DNA from: CALROG01 sp943369755
GTDB lineage: Bacteria; Pseudomonadota; Gammaproteobacteria; Burkholderiales; Burkholderiaceae_C
Direction of reading: 5' to 3'
Assembly (NCBI GenBank): GCA_943369755.1
Contig: CALROG020000005.1
Span: 1-64,000, forward strand
Length of the DNA: 64,000 bases
This document shows, in pieces, positions 34,594-43,681 of this stretch (position 1 is the stretch's first letter; each line of letters begins with the position of its first letter). A program made the translations under genes and the position numbers. Below the pieces are notes generated by a model. That model did no database searches and was not told the origin of the DNA. It saw nothing but the letters and a program-made list of their open reading frames with translations.

Positions 34594-36090
34594 TTACTCT
34601 TGAGAGGCGGCGGCACTGGTAAACCAGTGCTCGCGCGCCTTCATGATCAGGGCTTTGGCGTCGTCCGCAGACTGGCCGGTGATATCTGTCAATTCATCGA
34701 CGGCCAGATCGGCCAGCTCGTCGCGGGTGTGCACGCCGGACTCGGCGAGCTTGGCAATCAGGTCGGTGGTCAGGCCTTCCAGGTCACGCAGGTCCTGCGA
34801 GACTTCTTCAACGCTTTCCTCGCGCACGATTTCCATCGTCAGCAGCGCATCCTTGGCACGGGCGCGCAATTCGTTGATGGTGTCTTCGTCGAAGCTCTCG
34901 ATCTCCTGCATCTCGGAGATCGGCACATAGGCCACTTCTTCGAGGCTGGTGAAGCCTTCAGAGATCAGGATGTCAGCGATTTCCTGGTCCACGTCGAGCT
35001 TTTCCATGAACAGCTTGCGGGTGGAGTCGGTTTCTTCGGCCTGCTTCTGGGCCGACTCGTTGGCATCCATGATGTTGATCTTCCAGCCGGTCAGGTCAGA
35101 CGCCAGGCGCACGTTCTGGCCGCCGCGGCCGATGGCGATGGCGAGGTTTTCCTCGTCCACCACCACATCCATGGCGTGCTTTTCTTCGTCCACCACGATC
35201 GACGACACGTTGGCAGGCGCCAGCGCCCCGATCACGAACTGGGCCGGGTCCTCGCTCCACAGAACGATGTCCACCCGCTCGCCGGCCAGTTCGTTGGTCA
35301 CCGCATTTACACGGGTGCCGCGCACGCCGACGCAGGTACCAATCGGGTCGACGCGCTTGTCGTGGCTCAGCACCGCGATCTTGGCGCGCGAGCCCGGGTC
35401 ACGGGCGCAGCTCTTGATCTCCAGCAGGCCCTGCTCAATTTCAGGCACTTCCTGGCGGAACAATTCGACCATGTAAGCCGGCGCAGAACGCGACAGGATG
35501 ATAGGGGCACCACGCAGCGTGAGGTCTACCTCCATGATCATGGCCCGAACCCGGTCGCCGTTGCGCAGATTTTCCTTGGGGATCATTTCGCCACGGCGCA
35601 AGCGGCCTTCAACCCGGCCAGACTCGACAATGATGTCGCCCTTGTCCATGCGTTTGACGGTGCCGACAAAAATCTTGTCGCCACGCGACATGAAGTCGTT
35701 GAGCAGCATCTCGCGCTCGGCGTCGCGAATCTTCTGCAAGATCACCTGCTTGGCAGCCATGGCACCAATGCGGCCAATGGGTACCGAAGCGACCGGCTCT
35801 TCGATGTAGTCGCCCTCTTCCACATCCGAGATGCGCTCGCTGGCGTCCATCAGCATTTCTTCGGCGTCCGGGTTCTGCAGGCCGGCTTCATTGGGCACCA
35901 CCAGCCAGCGGCGGAAGGTTTCGTAGTCGCCACTGTCACGGTCCACGGCCACCCGGATGTCTACCTCACCCTGGTACAGCTTTTTGGTGGCCTGCGCCAG
36001 AGCCGACTCAACGGCACCAAACACCACGTCGCGCTCGACGTTCTTCTCGCGCGAGATGGCTTCCACCAGCATCAACATTTCGCGATTCAT
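34594..36090 (-). CDS. nusA: Transcription termination/antitermination factor NusA
   Basis: The 498-residue protein has the N-terminal RNA polymerase-binding domain (NREMLMLVEAISREKNVERDVVF), S1, two KH domains (around AIGRGGQNVRLASDLTGW) and two acidic C-terminal repeats (the second ending in DAKALIMKAREHWF). It controls pausing, termination and antitermination. It lies between rimP and infB in the classical operon; a leader terminator upstream of rimP could be one of its own targets. Confidence 0.97.
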   Translation of the reverse strand: MNREMLMLVEAISREKNVERDVVFGAVESALAQATKKLYQGEVDIRVAVDRDSGDYETFRRWLVVPNEAGLQNPDAEEMLMDASERISDVEEGDYIEEPVASVPIGRIGAMAAKQVILQKIRDAEREMLLNDFMSRGDKIFVGTVKRMDKGDIIVESGRVEGRLRRGEMIPKENLRNGDRVRAMIMEVDLTLRGAPIILSRSAPAYMVELFRQEVPEIEQGLLEIKSCARDPGSRAKIAVLSHDKRVDPIGTCVGVRGTRVNAVTNELAGERVDIVLWSEDPAQFVIGALAPANVSSIVVDEEKHAMDVVVDEENLAIAIGRGGQNVRLASDLTGWKINIMDANESAQKQAEETDSTRKLFMEKLDVDQEIADILISEGFTSLEEVAYVPISEMQEIESFDEDTINELRARAKDALLTMEIVREESVEEVSQDLRDLEGLTTDLIAKLAESGVHTRDELADLAVDELTDITGQSADDAKALIMKAREHWFTSAAASQE

Positions 36091-36108
36091 TTCACGACTC
36101 TCCTGTCT

Positions 36109-36708
36109 CTAATCAGTTGAGGACAACGTGCGCTTTGCCGCAATCTGTCCCGCAATGTCACCGGCTTTTCTGCCCTTGAAATCCACAATCGGTGCCAAAC
36201 GCGCTTCACGAAGCTCGTCCAGCAAAAACCCTAGCGCCTGCAGCGGGGCAGGCTCCCTTTTCTTGCTGACCTTCTGGCCCGGCTTCAGAACCGGCTCGTC
36301 GCGCCAGACAATTTGCCAGCCGCCGCCGTCGGCCCGCTCCAGCGTGCCGCGAAACTTCTTGCGATTGGCCGACACCTGGCCGCCAGCGGCCGCACCCATG
36401 GGGGCCTTGAGCGTGACATCGATCACCTCGCCGGCAAATCGCTCAAAATCCTTTTCGCCACGCAGGGGGCGGTCAATACCGGGCGAGGACACCTCAAGCC
36501 GCTTGTATTCAATCTCTTCCACTTCCAGCGCAAACACCAGTTGCCGCGTGACCTTTTCGCAGTCTTCGACATTGACAAACTGTTCAACACCGGGCTGCCA
36601 GGGCAGGTCGATCGTGATGCGAAGCAGGCCCCCGGCGGAGCGGTCAATCTCCACCAGCTCGTAGCCGAGCCCGGCGACGGTTTGTTCAACGATGTCCTGT
36701 AGCGCCAC
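36109..36708 (-). CDS. rimP: Ribosome maturation factor RimP
   Basis: The 199-residue protein is needed for 30S maturation. It has the family segments QTVAGLGYELVEIDRSAGGLLRITIDLP, VNVEDCEKVTRQL and YKRLEVSSPGIDRPLR. The GTG at 36708 (VALQDIVEQ) is chosen because it gives the family's usual N-terminus and because a longer frame from 36831 would have to cross a promoter and an intrinsic terminator. The C-terminal tail is longer than in E. coli. It is first in the operon rimP-nusA-infB-rbfA-truB-typA-eamA-crotonase. Confidence 0.93.
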   Translation of the reverse strand: MALQDIVEQTVAGLGYELVEIDRSAGGLLRITIDLPWQPGVEQFVNVEDCEKVTRQLVFALEVEEIEYKRLEVSSPGIDRPLRGEKDFERFAGEVIDVTLKAPMGAAAGGQVSANRKKFRGTLERADGGGWQIVWRDEPVLKPGQKVSKKREPAPLQALGFLLDELREARLAPIVDFKGRKAGDIAGQIAAKRTLSSTD

Positions 36709-36754
36709 GTGCGTTTGGTTGCCCTGAATCTGCTTGCTCTGAAAGCGATCGACC

Positions 36755-36786
36755 AAAAAAAACGGGCGGTGAGAACCCGCCCGTTT
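36755..36786 (-). terminator. Intrinsic terminator hairpin in the rimP leader
   Basis: On the minus strand a perfect 10-bp stem AAACGGGCGG/CCGCCCGTTT with a 7-base loop is followed by further Ts, giving a U tract of eight. GACCAAA upstream can also pair with TTTGGTC after the U tract, extending the hairpin. It lies downstream of a predicted promoter and 47 bases before the rimP start, so it can act as an attenuator rather than only as the arfB terminator. Confidence 0.8.
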
Positions 36787-36801
36787 GGTCGTGAAGCGCG
36801 G

Positions 36802-36831
36802 ATTGTACAGCGTAAACGGCTTGTTTCGCAA
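36802..36831 (-). promoter_or_regulatory. Predicted sigma-70 promoter of the rimP-nusA-infB operon
   Basis: On the minus strand TTGCGA (36826-36831) and TACAAT (36802-36807) are separated by 18 bases. Transcription would start near 36795, about ten bases before the terminator stem. No experimental support; the -10 box and spacing are good. Confidence 0.55.
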
Positions 36832-36884
36832 TGGTTTGGCCTCATCGCCGGGGCCTGCACTGACCCGGCGAGCCGCCCCAGCGC

Positions 36885-37298
36885 CTAGTCGGCGACCCGT
36901 CCGCGCAGCAGCTTGACCTGGCCACGCAGCTTCTTGCCCTCCAGGCGGCGCTGGCGCGAGGCCCGGGTGGGCCGGGTGGCGCGACGCACCCTGGGGGCTG
37001 CCGCCACGCTGTCCACCAGCTCTTGCAGCCGGCCAAACGCCTCGGCCCGGTTCATGTCCTGGCTGCGGTGGGTCTGGGCTTTGATGACCAGCACGCCGTC
37101 GCGGGTAATGCGCTGATCGGGCAGCGCCAGCAGTCGGGCTTTGTGGTCGTCTGCCAGCGATGAATTGGGAATGTCAAAGCGCAAGTGGATGGCGCTGGAC
37201 ACCTTGTTGACATTCTGGCCGCCCGCGCCCTGGGCCCGCATGGCTGTGAGTTCGACCTCGGACTCCGGGATGACCGTAGGCAACAAAATTTCGCTCAT
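36885..37298 (-). CDS. arfB: Alternative ribosome-rescue factor ArfB
   Basis: The 137-residue peptidyl-tRNA hydrolase has the release-factor GGQ motif in RAQGAGGQNVNKVSSAIHLRFD and a basic C-terminal tail (RRLEGKKLRGQVKLLRG) that enters the empty mRNA channel. It frees ribosomes stalled on non-stop mRNAs, as a backup to tmRNA-SmpB. The ATG at 37298 gives the standard N-terminus. It follows yejF by 16 bases and ends upstream of the rimP promoter. Confidence 0.93.
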   Translation of the reverse strand: MSEILLPTVIPESEVELTAMRAQGAGGQNVNKVSSAIHLRFDIPNSSLADDHKARLLALPDQRITRDGVLVIKAQTHRSQDMNRAEAFGRLQELVDSVAAAPRVRRATRPTRASRQRRLEGKKLRGQVKLLRGRVAD

Positions 37299-37314
37299 CA
37301 CGCTGCGCCGGCTC

Positions 37315-38901
37315 TCAGGTGGCTGCCGCCACCAGCACGCGGGTGTAGTCGTGCTGCGGCGTGTCAAGCACCTGGGAAAGCGTCCCGGCTTCCAGCACCT
37401 CGCCATCGCGCATCACCAGCACCTCGTGGGCCATGGCACGAATAACGTCCACATCATGGGTGATCAACAGATAGCTCAAGCCTTTTTCACGCTGCAGGCG
37501 CTGCAGCAGCCCCAGCACTTGCTTCTGGATGGTGACGTCCAGGGCGCTGGTGGGTTCGTCCAGCACCAGCAATTGGGGCTGCACGATCAGGGCGCGCGCA
37601 ATCGCCAGGCGCTGGCGTTGCCCGCCTGAGAACTCGTGCGGATAGCGCGCCAGCAGGCCGGGGAACTGGGCTTCGTCCAGGCCGACTTCACCCAGCGCAG
37701 CAATGACCCGCTCACGCCGTTGCTCGGGCTTGAGCCCCGGCTCGTGCACCAGCAGCCCTTCGCCGGTGATTTCTTCCACCGTCATGCGCGGCGAAAGCGA
37801 GGAAAACGGGTCCTGAAAAACCACCTGCACCGTGCGGCGCAGCGCCTTGTTGGCTGCCGAGTCACGCCCCCAGGCCTGGCCGGTGACCTGCATGACACCG
37901 GTGCTGGGCATCAGCCCCAGTGCGGCCAACGCCAGGGTGGATTTGCCGGACCCGGACTCGCCGATCACCCCCAGCGTGCGGCCGGTCGGCACCGCAAAGC
38001 TCGCGCCTTTGACGGCCACAAACTCACCTCGCTTGAACCAGCCGCGTATGCCGGCAATGGGCACGGGGTAGCTCACCCGCAGCTGCTTTGCCTGCATCAC
38101 GGGCTCGCCGGTACGGGGCGACGCTTCGGCCAGGTCGCGCTGCGGCCGGCTATCGATCAGCCTGCGGGTGTAGGCGTGCTGGGGGTTGGCAAACACGGCA
38201 GCCACCGGCCCGTGTTCAACCAAATGGCCGTTTTCCATCACCGCCACCCGGTCGGCAAACTTGCGCACCAGGTTCAGGTCATGGGTGATCATCAGCACGG
38301 CCATGCCATTGCGCGTTTGCAGCTCTGACAACAGGTCCAGAATTTGCGCCCGCAGCGTCACGTCCAACGCGGTGGTGGGCTCGTCGGCCAGCAGCAGCCG
38401 GGGCTCGCAGGCCAGCGCCATGGCGATCATGGCGCGCTGGCGCTGGCCGCCTGACAACTGATGAGGGTAGGCCAAGGCGCGCCGCTCGGGCTCGGCGACG
38501 CCGGTACTTGCTAGCAATTTTATAGCGGCTCGCGCAGCTTCCTTGCGGGCTAGCGCCTGTTTTAGCTCAAGAACCTCAGCAATCTGGTCGCCCACCGTGA
38601 ACAGCGGGTTCAGTGCCGTCATGGGCTCCTGGAAGATCATGGCAATCTCGCTGCCACGAATACCGCGCAATGCCCGCTCTGGCAAAGCCAGCAAATCTCG
38701 CCCGCCAAACTGTGCGCTGCCCGATACATCAGCGTTCAGGGCAAGTTTGAGCAGGCTCAAAGCCGTAACGGTTTTGCCCGAGCCCGACTCGCCCACCAGG
38801 GCGAGCTTTTCACCGGGCTGGATGGAAAAACTCACGCCGTGCACCACCTCCTTGCCGCTGAAGGCCACGCGCAGATTCTTGACATCGAGCAAGGCAGTCA
38901 T
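37315..38901 (-). CDS. yejF: Peptide ABC transporter, double ATP-binding subunit YejF
   Basis: The 528-residue protein contains two ABC domains, each with Walker A GESGSGKT/S, a signature LSGGQRQR or FSGGQRQR, and Walker B LLADEPT/LVLDEPT. It powers YejBE import of peptides; in E. coli this system also takes up microcin C. The first domain carries an extra segment near residues 110-131 (LKQALARKEAARAAIKLLAS) encoded by a family-A repeat between the Q loop and the signature motif. ATG at 38901 overlaps yejE by four bases. Confidence 0.94.
   Translation of the reverse strand: MTALLDVKNLRVAFSGKEVVHGVSFSIQPGEKLALVGESGSGKTVTALSLLKLALNADVSGSAQFGGRDLLALPERALRGIRGSEIAMIFQEPMTALNPLFTVGDQIAEVLELKQALARKEAARAAIKLLASTGVAEPERRALAYPHQLSGGQRQRAMIAMALACEPRLLLADEPTTALDVTLRAQILDLLSELQTRNGMAVLMITHDLNLVRKFADRVAVMENGHLVEHGPVAAVFANPQHAYTRRLIDSRPQRDLAEASPRTGEPVMQAKQLRVSYPVPIAGIRGWFKRGEFVAVKGASFAVPTGRTLGVIGESGSGKSTLALAALGLMPSTGVMQVTGQAWGRDSAANKALRRTVQVVFQDPFSSLSPRMTVEEITGEGLLVHEPGLKPEQRRERVIAALGEVGLDEAQFPGLLARYPHEFSGGQRQRLAIARALIVQPQLLVLDEPTSALDVTIQKQVLGLLQRLQREKGLSYLLITHDVDVIRAMAHEVLVMRDGEVLEAGTLSQVLDTPQHDYTRVLVAAAT
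38509..38563 (+). repeat. Dispersed palindromic repeat, family A, copy 4 (inside yejF)
   Basis: Plus strand TGCTAGCAATTTTATAGCGG, CTCGCGCAG, a variable loop and TGCGGGCTAGCGCC. Read by yejF on the other strand it gives ALARKEAARAAIKLLAS without disturbing the frame. Confidence 0.75.
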
Positions 38902-39962
38902 TTGTCTGCCTTCCTCGGGTCCAGCGCGTCGCGCAGCGCGTCGCCCATGAAGGTCAGCAGCAGCAGCGTGATGACCAGCACCGCAAAGGTGGACAGCGAA
39001 ATCCACCAGGCGTCGATGTTGTTCTTGCCTTGGCTCAGCAATTCGCCCAATGACGGTGTGCCCGGCGGCACGCCCAGACCTAGAAAGTCGAGCGAGGTGA
39101 GCGCAAGAATCGCCCCGCTCATGCGAAACGGCAAGAATGTCACCACCGGCGTCAAGCTGTTGGGAAGGATATGGCGCCACATGATGCGCAGATTGCTCAC
39201 CCCCAGCGCCCGGGCCGCGCGAACATAGTCCATCTGGCGATTGCGCAAAAATTCAGCACGGACATAGTCGGAAAGGCTCATCCAGCCAAACATGCTGAGC
39301 AAGATCAGCAACAGCGCGACGCTGGGCGCAAAAACAGCACTGAAGATGATTAGCAGATACAGCTCGGGCATGGCTGACCAGATTTCGATGAAACGCTGGA
39401 AAGCCAGGTCTGTCTTGCCACCAAAGTAGCCCTGCAGGGCCCCTGTTGCCACACCTATCAGTACGCCGATCGCGGTCAGCGCCAGGCCAAACAGAACGTT
39501 CAAGCGAAAGCCGTAGATTAGTTGCGCCAGCAGGTCGCGCCCACGGTCGTCGGTGCCAAGCAGGTTGTCCAGGGTCGGTGCCGCAGGATTGGGCGACTTG
39601 GCAAAGTAATTAATGGTTTTCGCGCCATAAGGGTTGGGCGGGTAAACAGCCCAATTGCCGTCTTTGGAGAGCTGCTCGCGGATGAATGGGTCCAGATAGT
39701 CAGTGGCCGTCTGGAAGTCGCCGCCAAAGGTGGTTTCTGGGTAGCTGGTTGCCAGCGGCAGGTAGTAGCTGCCACCGTAGCGCACCAGCAGCGGCTTGTC
39801 GTTGGAGATGACTTCAGCAAACAGGCTCAAGCCCACCAGCGTACAGAAGATCAGAAGGCTCACAAAGCCGAGCCGATTGCGTCGAAAGCGCCGCCACGCG
39901 CGCGCGGCTGGCGATGCCGACGCGGCTGGCCCCGTTTCGGGGGGGTTAGTCAAATTTGACAC
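38898..39962 (-). CDS. yejE: Peptide ABC transporter permease YejE
   Basis: The 354-residue permease has about six membrane segments, a large periplasmic loop after the first helix (about 65-140) and the DppC-type coupling motif near ARALGVSNLRIMWRHILPNS. The GTG at 39962 overlaps the yejB stop by 17 bases and is my best start; ATG at 39992 lies further inside yejB. Middle gene of yejABEF. Confidence 0.92.
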   Translation of the reverse strand: MSNLTNPPETGPAASASPAARAWRRFRRNRLGFVSLLIFCTLVGLSLFAEVISNDKPLLVRYGGSYYLPLATSYPETTFGGDFQTATDYLDPFIREQLSKDGNWAVYPPNPYGAKTINYFAKSPNPAAPTLDNLLGTDDRGRDLLAQLIYGFRLNVLFGLALTAIGVLIGVATGALQGYFGGKTDLAFQRFIEIWSAMPELYLLIIFSAVFAPSVALLLILLSMFGWMSLSDYVRAEFLRNRQMDYVRAARALGVSNLRIMWRHILPNSLTPVVTFLPFRMSGAILALTSLDFLGLGVPPGTPSLGELLSQGKNNIDAWWISLSTFAVLVITLLLLTFMGDALRDALDPRKADK

Positions 39963-40974
39963 GCGGGTCCACCCAAACGTAGCAAAGGTCACTGACGAGC
40001 TTGGTCAACAGGCCAATCAATGTGAACAGGTACAGCGTGCCCAGCACTACCGGATAGTCACGCCGAATCACGCTTTCATAGCTCAGCAGCCCCAAACCGT
40101 CGAGCGAGAACAAGGTCTCGATCAGCAGCGAGCCGGTAAAGAAGGCCCCCACAAAGGCTGCAGGGAATCCGGTAACGATGGGGATCAGCGCGTTGCGAAA
40201 AATATGCTTCCACAGTACCTGCCGGTCGGCCAGGCCCTTGGCCCGAGCGGTCAACACGTACTGCTTGCGGATTTCTTCCAGAAACGCGTTCTTGGTGAGC
40301 ATGGCCGTTACCGCAAAACTGCCCAGCACCATCGCCGTGACCGGCAGCGTGATGTGCCAAAGATAGTCCACGATGCGCGCGCCCCAGCTCAGCTCGTCCC
40401 AGTTGCTGGAGGTCAAACCGCGCAACGGGAACCATTGCAGTTGCCCCCCAAAAATCACCAGCAACGCCACCCCCAGCACAAAGCCTGGTATGGCGTAGCC
40501 CACCAGGACTATCAACGTGGTGACCAGGTCAAACCGCGTGCCCGCGCGCACCGCCTTGGCCACCCCCAGGGGCACCGCCACCAGATAGCTGATGAAAAAT
40601 GTCCAGAGGCCCAGACTGATCGACACCGGCAGTTTTTCCAGCACCAGCTGCCATACATCCTTGTTTTGAAAGAAGCTTTTGCCCAGGTCAAAGCGCGCGT
40701 ACTGCCCCAGCATTTGCCAGAAACGTTCATGTGCGGGTTTGTCAAAACCATACAGCGCCTTGATCTGTTCCAGCCGCTTCGGATCCACACCCTGAGCCCC
40801 GCGGTAGCTCAGACCGCCACCTTCGGCCGAGCTGCCCGTACCCGCCTTGGCTTCGGCCAGGTACTGCTCCACCGGCCCCCCGGGTACAAATTGGGTGACG
40901 ACAAAAGTCACCAGCAGCACGCCCAACAAGGTGGGCAGCATCAACATCAGCCGCTTGAGGATGTAAGAAGCCAT
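39946..40974 (-). CDS. yejB: Peptide ABC transporter permease YejB
   Basis: The 342-residue DppB-type permease has an N-terminal helix (YILKRLMLMLPTLLGVLLVTFVV), about six membrane segments and the coupling loop VLTARAKGLADRQVLWKHIFRN. It follows yejA directly, its ATG lying one base after the yejA stop codon. It forms the inner-membrane channel with YejE. Confidence 0.94.
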   Translation of the reverse strand: MASYILKRLMLMLPTLLGVLLVTFVVTQFVPGGPVEQYLAEAKAGTGSSAEGGGLSYRGAQGVDPKRLEQIKALYGFDKPAHERFWQMLGQYARFDLGKSFFQNKDVWQLVLEKLPVSISLGLWTFFISYLVAVPLGVAKAVRAGTRFDLVTTLIVLVGYAIPGFVLGVALLVIFGGQLQWFPLRGLTSSNWDELSWGARIVDYLWHITLPVTAMVLGSFAVTAMLTKNAFLEEIRKQYVLTARAKGLADRQVLWKHIFRNALIPIVTGFPAAFVGAFFTGSLLIETLFSLDGLGLLSYESVIRRDYPVVLGTLYLFTLIGLLTKLVSDLCYVWVDPRVKFD

Positions 40975-42777
40975 TTATTTCGCCTTCGCCCACCAGGTAT
41001 CAATGGCCCAGGCTTCGCTGTTGGCGTACGGCGGACTGACGGGTGGCAAGGCCACCCGCCAGGCGTTGTAAGCGATCCGGTGGGTGCCTGCAGTCCATTG
41101 CGGAATCAAATAATGGCTGTGGGAGATGATCCGATCCAGCGCCTGGCAGGCGGGCAGCAGCTCGGCTTTGGTGCGGGCACCCGTCATGCGCGACACCATG
41201 TCATCGACCGCCGGGCTTTTGACGCCGGCATGGTTGCCGGAGTCTTGCGTATCAGCCGCCTTGCTGCCAAACAGGTCAGCGAACTCCTGGCCCGGCGTGT
41301 GCGTGCCCTGGTAAGCCAGCGACGTGACTTCAAAGTCAAACTTCTGCAGGCGCTGCTGATACAGCGCAAAGTCAACCGGACGAAAGCGCAACTGGATACC
41401 CAGCTTTTCGAGGTTGCGCATCCACGGCGACACCACGCGCGCGCCAGTTTCGTTGCTGTCCATGTATTCCAGCGTGAAGGCCTCGCCCTGGGCGTTGCGC
41501 AATACACCTTGCCTGACTTCCCAGCCGGCCTGCTTGAGCAGCTCACGGGCCCGGCGCAGATTGCCCCGCAGCGACGAATCACCGTCGGTGCGAGGAGGGG
41601 CGTACATGGGGCCAAACACGGCCTCGGGCAGCTGAGAGCGCCAGGGCGCCAGCAAAGCCAGCTGCGCCGGCCCGGGTACACCGCTGGCCTGGCAATCGGT
41701 GTTGCCAAACAGGCCCGCCACCCGCTGGTAGGCGTTGTAGAACATTTGCCGGTTCATCCACTCGTAGTCCAGCGCCAGGCCAAGCGCCTCGCGCACGCGT
41801 GAATCCTTGAGCTTGTCCTTGCGGGTATTGAGCACATAGCTTTGAAAACCTGACGGCAACCGGTGCTTGAACTCGCCCTTGACCAACTCGCCGGTGTTGA
41901 AGCGCTTGCCATTCACCCGGCGCGCCCAGTCGCCGGCCGAGAAAAAGCGCATCAGATCAAACTCGCCGGCTTTCAACGCTTCCAGCTTGGCCGTGTTGTC
42001 CTTGTAGATCCTGACGGTGATGCGGTCAAAGTTGGAGCTACCACGCTTGACATTGAGGTCACGCGCCCAATAGGTCGGGTCGCGCAGGTAAGTGATGTCT
42101 TTGCCAAAACGCACCGGGCCGATTTTGTAGGGGCCGCTGCCAATCGGGATATCCATCACCACCTGGTCAAACCGCTTGGGGACACCGTTTTCCATGCCCC
42201 ATTTGCGGCTGAACACCGGCAAGCCCCCCACGGTGAGCGGCACCTCGCGGTTCAAGCGCTTGAAACGGTAGCGCACGGTGCGCTCATTCAGCACATCAAG
42301 CCCGGCCACATCTTCTAGCGCAGTCTTGTAGGCCGGCGAGGTGTAAGGGCCCATCAGCGTGTCGAAGCTGTGCTTCACATCGGCGGCCAGAACCGGGTCG
42401 CCATTGTGAAAGCGCGCCTCCTTGCGCAGGCGAAAGATCGCGCTCAGGCCATCCGCTGCAACCTCAACGTCCTCGGCCAAAAGCCCGTAACCCGCGCCGG
42501 TTTCATCGAGCGAGCCCACCAGCAAGCTGTCAAACATCAGGCCCGACAGGTAGGCCGGAGCGGCCCCCTTGATGGTGAACGGGTTGTATTTGTCAAAGGT
42601 GGAGGTTCGCAGATTGCTGACCAGTCGCAGCTCACCGCCCTTGGGCGCGGCCGGGTTCACATAGCCAAAGCTGGTAAAACCCTCTGGGTACTTGAGGTCA
42701 CCCCAAATCGCATAGCCGTGCGCCGCCCACAACGGTGAAGCCACCCCCAGCAACAGCCCAGCCAGCAATTTGCGCAT
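40975..42777 (-). CDS. yejA: Periplasmic oligopeptide-binding protein YejA
   Basis: The 600-residue solute-binding protein of the SBP family 5 has a signal peptide (MRKLLAGLLLGVASPLWAA) with cleavage near residue 19-20, then GYAIWGDLKYPEGFTSFGYVNP. Long lobes of the DppA/OppA type follow. The ATG at 42777 opens the signal peptide; an upstream ATG would add five residues. It heads the yejABEF-arfB run. Confidence 0.93.
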   Translation of the reverse strand: MRKLLAGLLLGVASPLWAAHGYAIWGDLKYPEGFTSFGYVNPAAPKGGELRLVSNLRTSTFDKYNPFTIKGAAPAYLSGLMFDSLLVGSLDETGAGYGLLAEDVEVAADGLSAIFRLRKEARFHNGDPVLAADVKHSFDTLMGPYTSPAYKTALEDVAGLDVLNERTVRYRFKRLNREVPLTVGGLPVFSRKWGMENGVPKRFDQVVMDIPIGSGPYKIGPVRFGKDITYLRDPTYWARDLNVKRGSSNFDRITVRIYKDNTAKLEALKAGEFDLMRFFSAGDWARRVNGKRFNTGELVKGEFKHRLPSGFQSYVLNTRKDKLKDSRVREALGLALDYEWMNRQMFYNAYQRVAGLFGNTDCQASGVPGPAQLALLAPWRSQLPEAVFGPMYAPPRTDGDSSLRGNLRRARELLKQAGWEVRQGVLRNAQGEAFTLEYMDSNETGARVVSPWMRNLEKLGIQLRFRPVDFALYQQRLQKFDFEVTSLAYQGTHTPGQEFADLFGSKAADTQDSGNHAGVKSPAVDDMVSRMTGARTKAELLPACQALDRIISHSHYLIPQWTAGTHRIAYNAWRVALPPVSPPYANSEAWAIDTWWAKAK

Positions 42778-42814
42778 GCGACAATTCTGCACAGATTTTT
42801 AACCCGAGAGACTT

Positions 42815-43609
42815 ATGGGCTTCCTGACCGGCAAAAAACTCCTCATCACCGGCGTGCTGAGCAACCGCTCCATCGCCTATGGCATTGCCCGGGCTTGTCG
42901 CGCACAGGGTGCCGAACTCGCCTTCAGCTACGTGGGGGAGCGATTCAAGGAGCGCATCACCGAGTTTGCCGCCGACTTCGACTCCAAACTGATTTTTGAC
43001 TGTGACGTGGGCAGCGACGAGCAAATCGAGCGCCTGTTCACCGACCTGTCGGCTCACTGGCCCAAGTTCGACGGCTTTGTGCACGCCATTGGCTTTGCGC
43101 CGCGCGAGGCAATCGCCGGTGACTTCCTGGACGGCCTGAGCCGCGAGGGTTTCAAAATCGCCCACGACATCAGCGCCTACAGCTTCCCCGGCATGGCCAA
43201 GGCCGCCCTGCCCTACCTCAATGACAAGTCGGCCTTGCTGACGCTGACCTACCTGGGGGCAATCCGTACCGTGCCCAACTACAACACCATGGGCCTGGCC
43301 AAGGCCAGTCTGGAAGCGTCGGTGCGCTACTTGGCGGAATCGATGGGGCCAAGAGGCATCCGGGTCAATGGCATCAGCGCCGGGCCGATCAAGACGCTGG
43401 CGGCCAGCGGCATCAAGGGCTTCGGCAAAATTTTGAGCGTGGTGGCTGAAGCCTCGCCGATCCGCCGCAACGTGACGATTGACGACGTGGGCAACGTCGC
43501 CGCGTTCCTGCTCAGCGACCTGGCCGCCGGCGTCAGTGCCGAGATCACTTATGTGGACGGCGGCTTCAGCAACGTGGTGGGCGGCATTGCGGAGCCGGTT
43601 TCAGGTTAA
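42815..43609 (+). CDS. fabI: Enoyl-[acyl-carrier-protein] reductase (NADH)
   Basis: The 264-residue SDR-fold enzyme makes the last reduction of each fatty-acid elongation cycle. Marks are GKKLLITGVLSNRSIAYGIA (nucleotide site), the catalytic Y...K pair in PNYNTMGLAKAS, and the substrate loop SAGPIKTLAASGI. It diverges from yejA by 37 bases. A family-A repeat sits directly after the stop codon. Confidence 0.97.
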   Translation: MGFLTGKKLLITGVLSNRSIAYGIARACRAQGAELAFSYVGERFKERITEFAADFDSKLIFDCDVGSDEQIERLFTDLSAHWPKFDGFVHAIGFAPREAIAGDFLDGLSREGFKIAHDISAYSFPGMAKAALPYLNDKSALLTLTYLGAIRTVPNYNTMGLAKASLEASVRYLAESMGPRGIRVNGISAGPIKTLAASGIKGFGKILSVVAEASPIRRNVTIDDVGNVAAFLLSDLAAGVSAEITYVDGGFSNVVGGIAEPVSG

Positions 43610-43663
43610 AACAGGCTGTAGCCCGCACAGGATATGCGCGAGCCACTATCAAAAATATAGCAA
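43609..43663 (-). repeat. Dispersed palindromic repeat, family A, copy 5 (intergenic, after fabI)
   Basis: Minus strand TTGCTATATTTTTGATAGTG, GCTCGCGCA, a variable loop and TGCGGGCTACAGCC. This is the only clear family-A copy lying wholly between genes, and it is the closest to what the ancestral unit may look like. Confidence 0.75.
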
Positions 43664-43681
43664 CTTAATGGCCGATTGCGG

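Noticed and set aside
34600..36120. A 506-codon open frame opposite nusA
   Set aside because: Antisense shadow of nusA with no recognisable domain or ribosome site.
36709..36831. An upstream ATG for RimP at 36831
   Set aside because: The extension would be translated across a predicted promoter and a strong terminator; the GTG at 36708 matches the family start.
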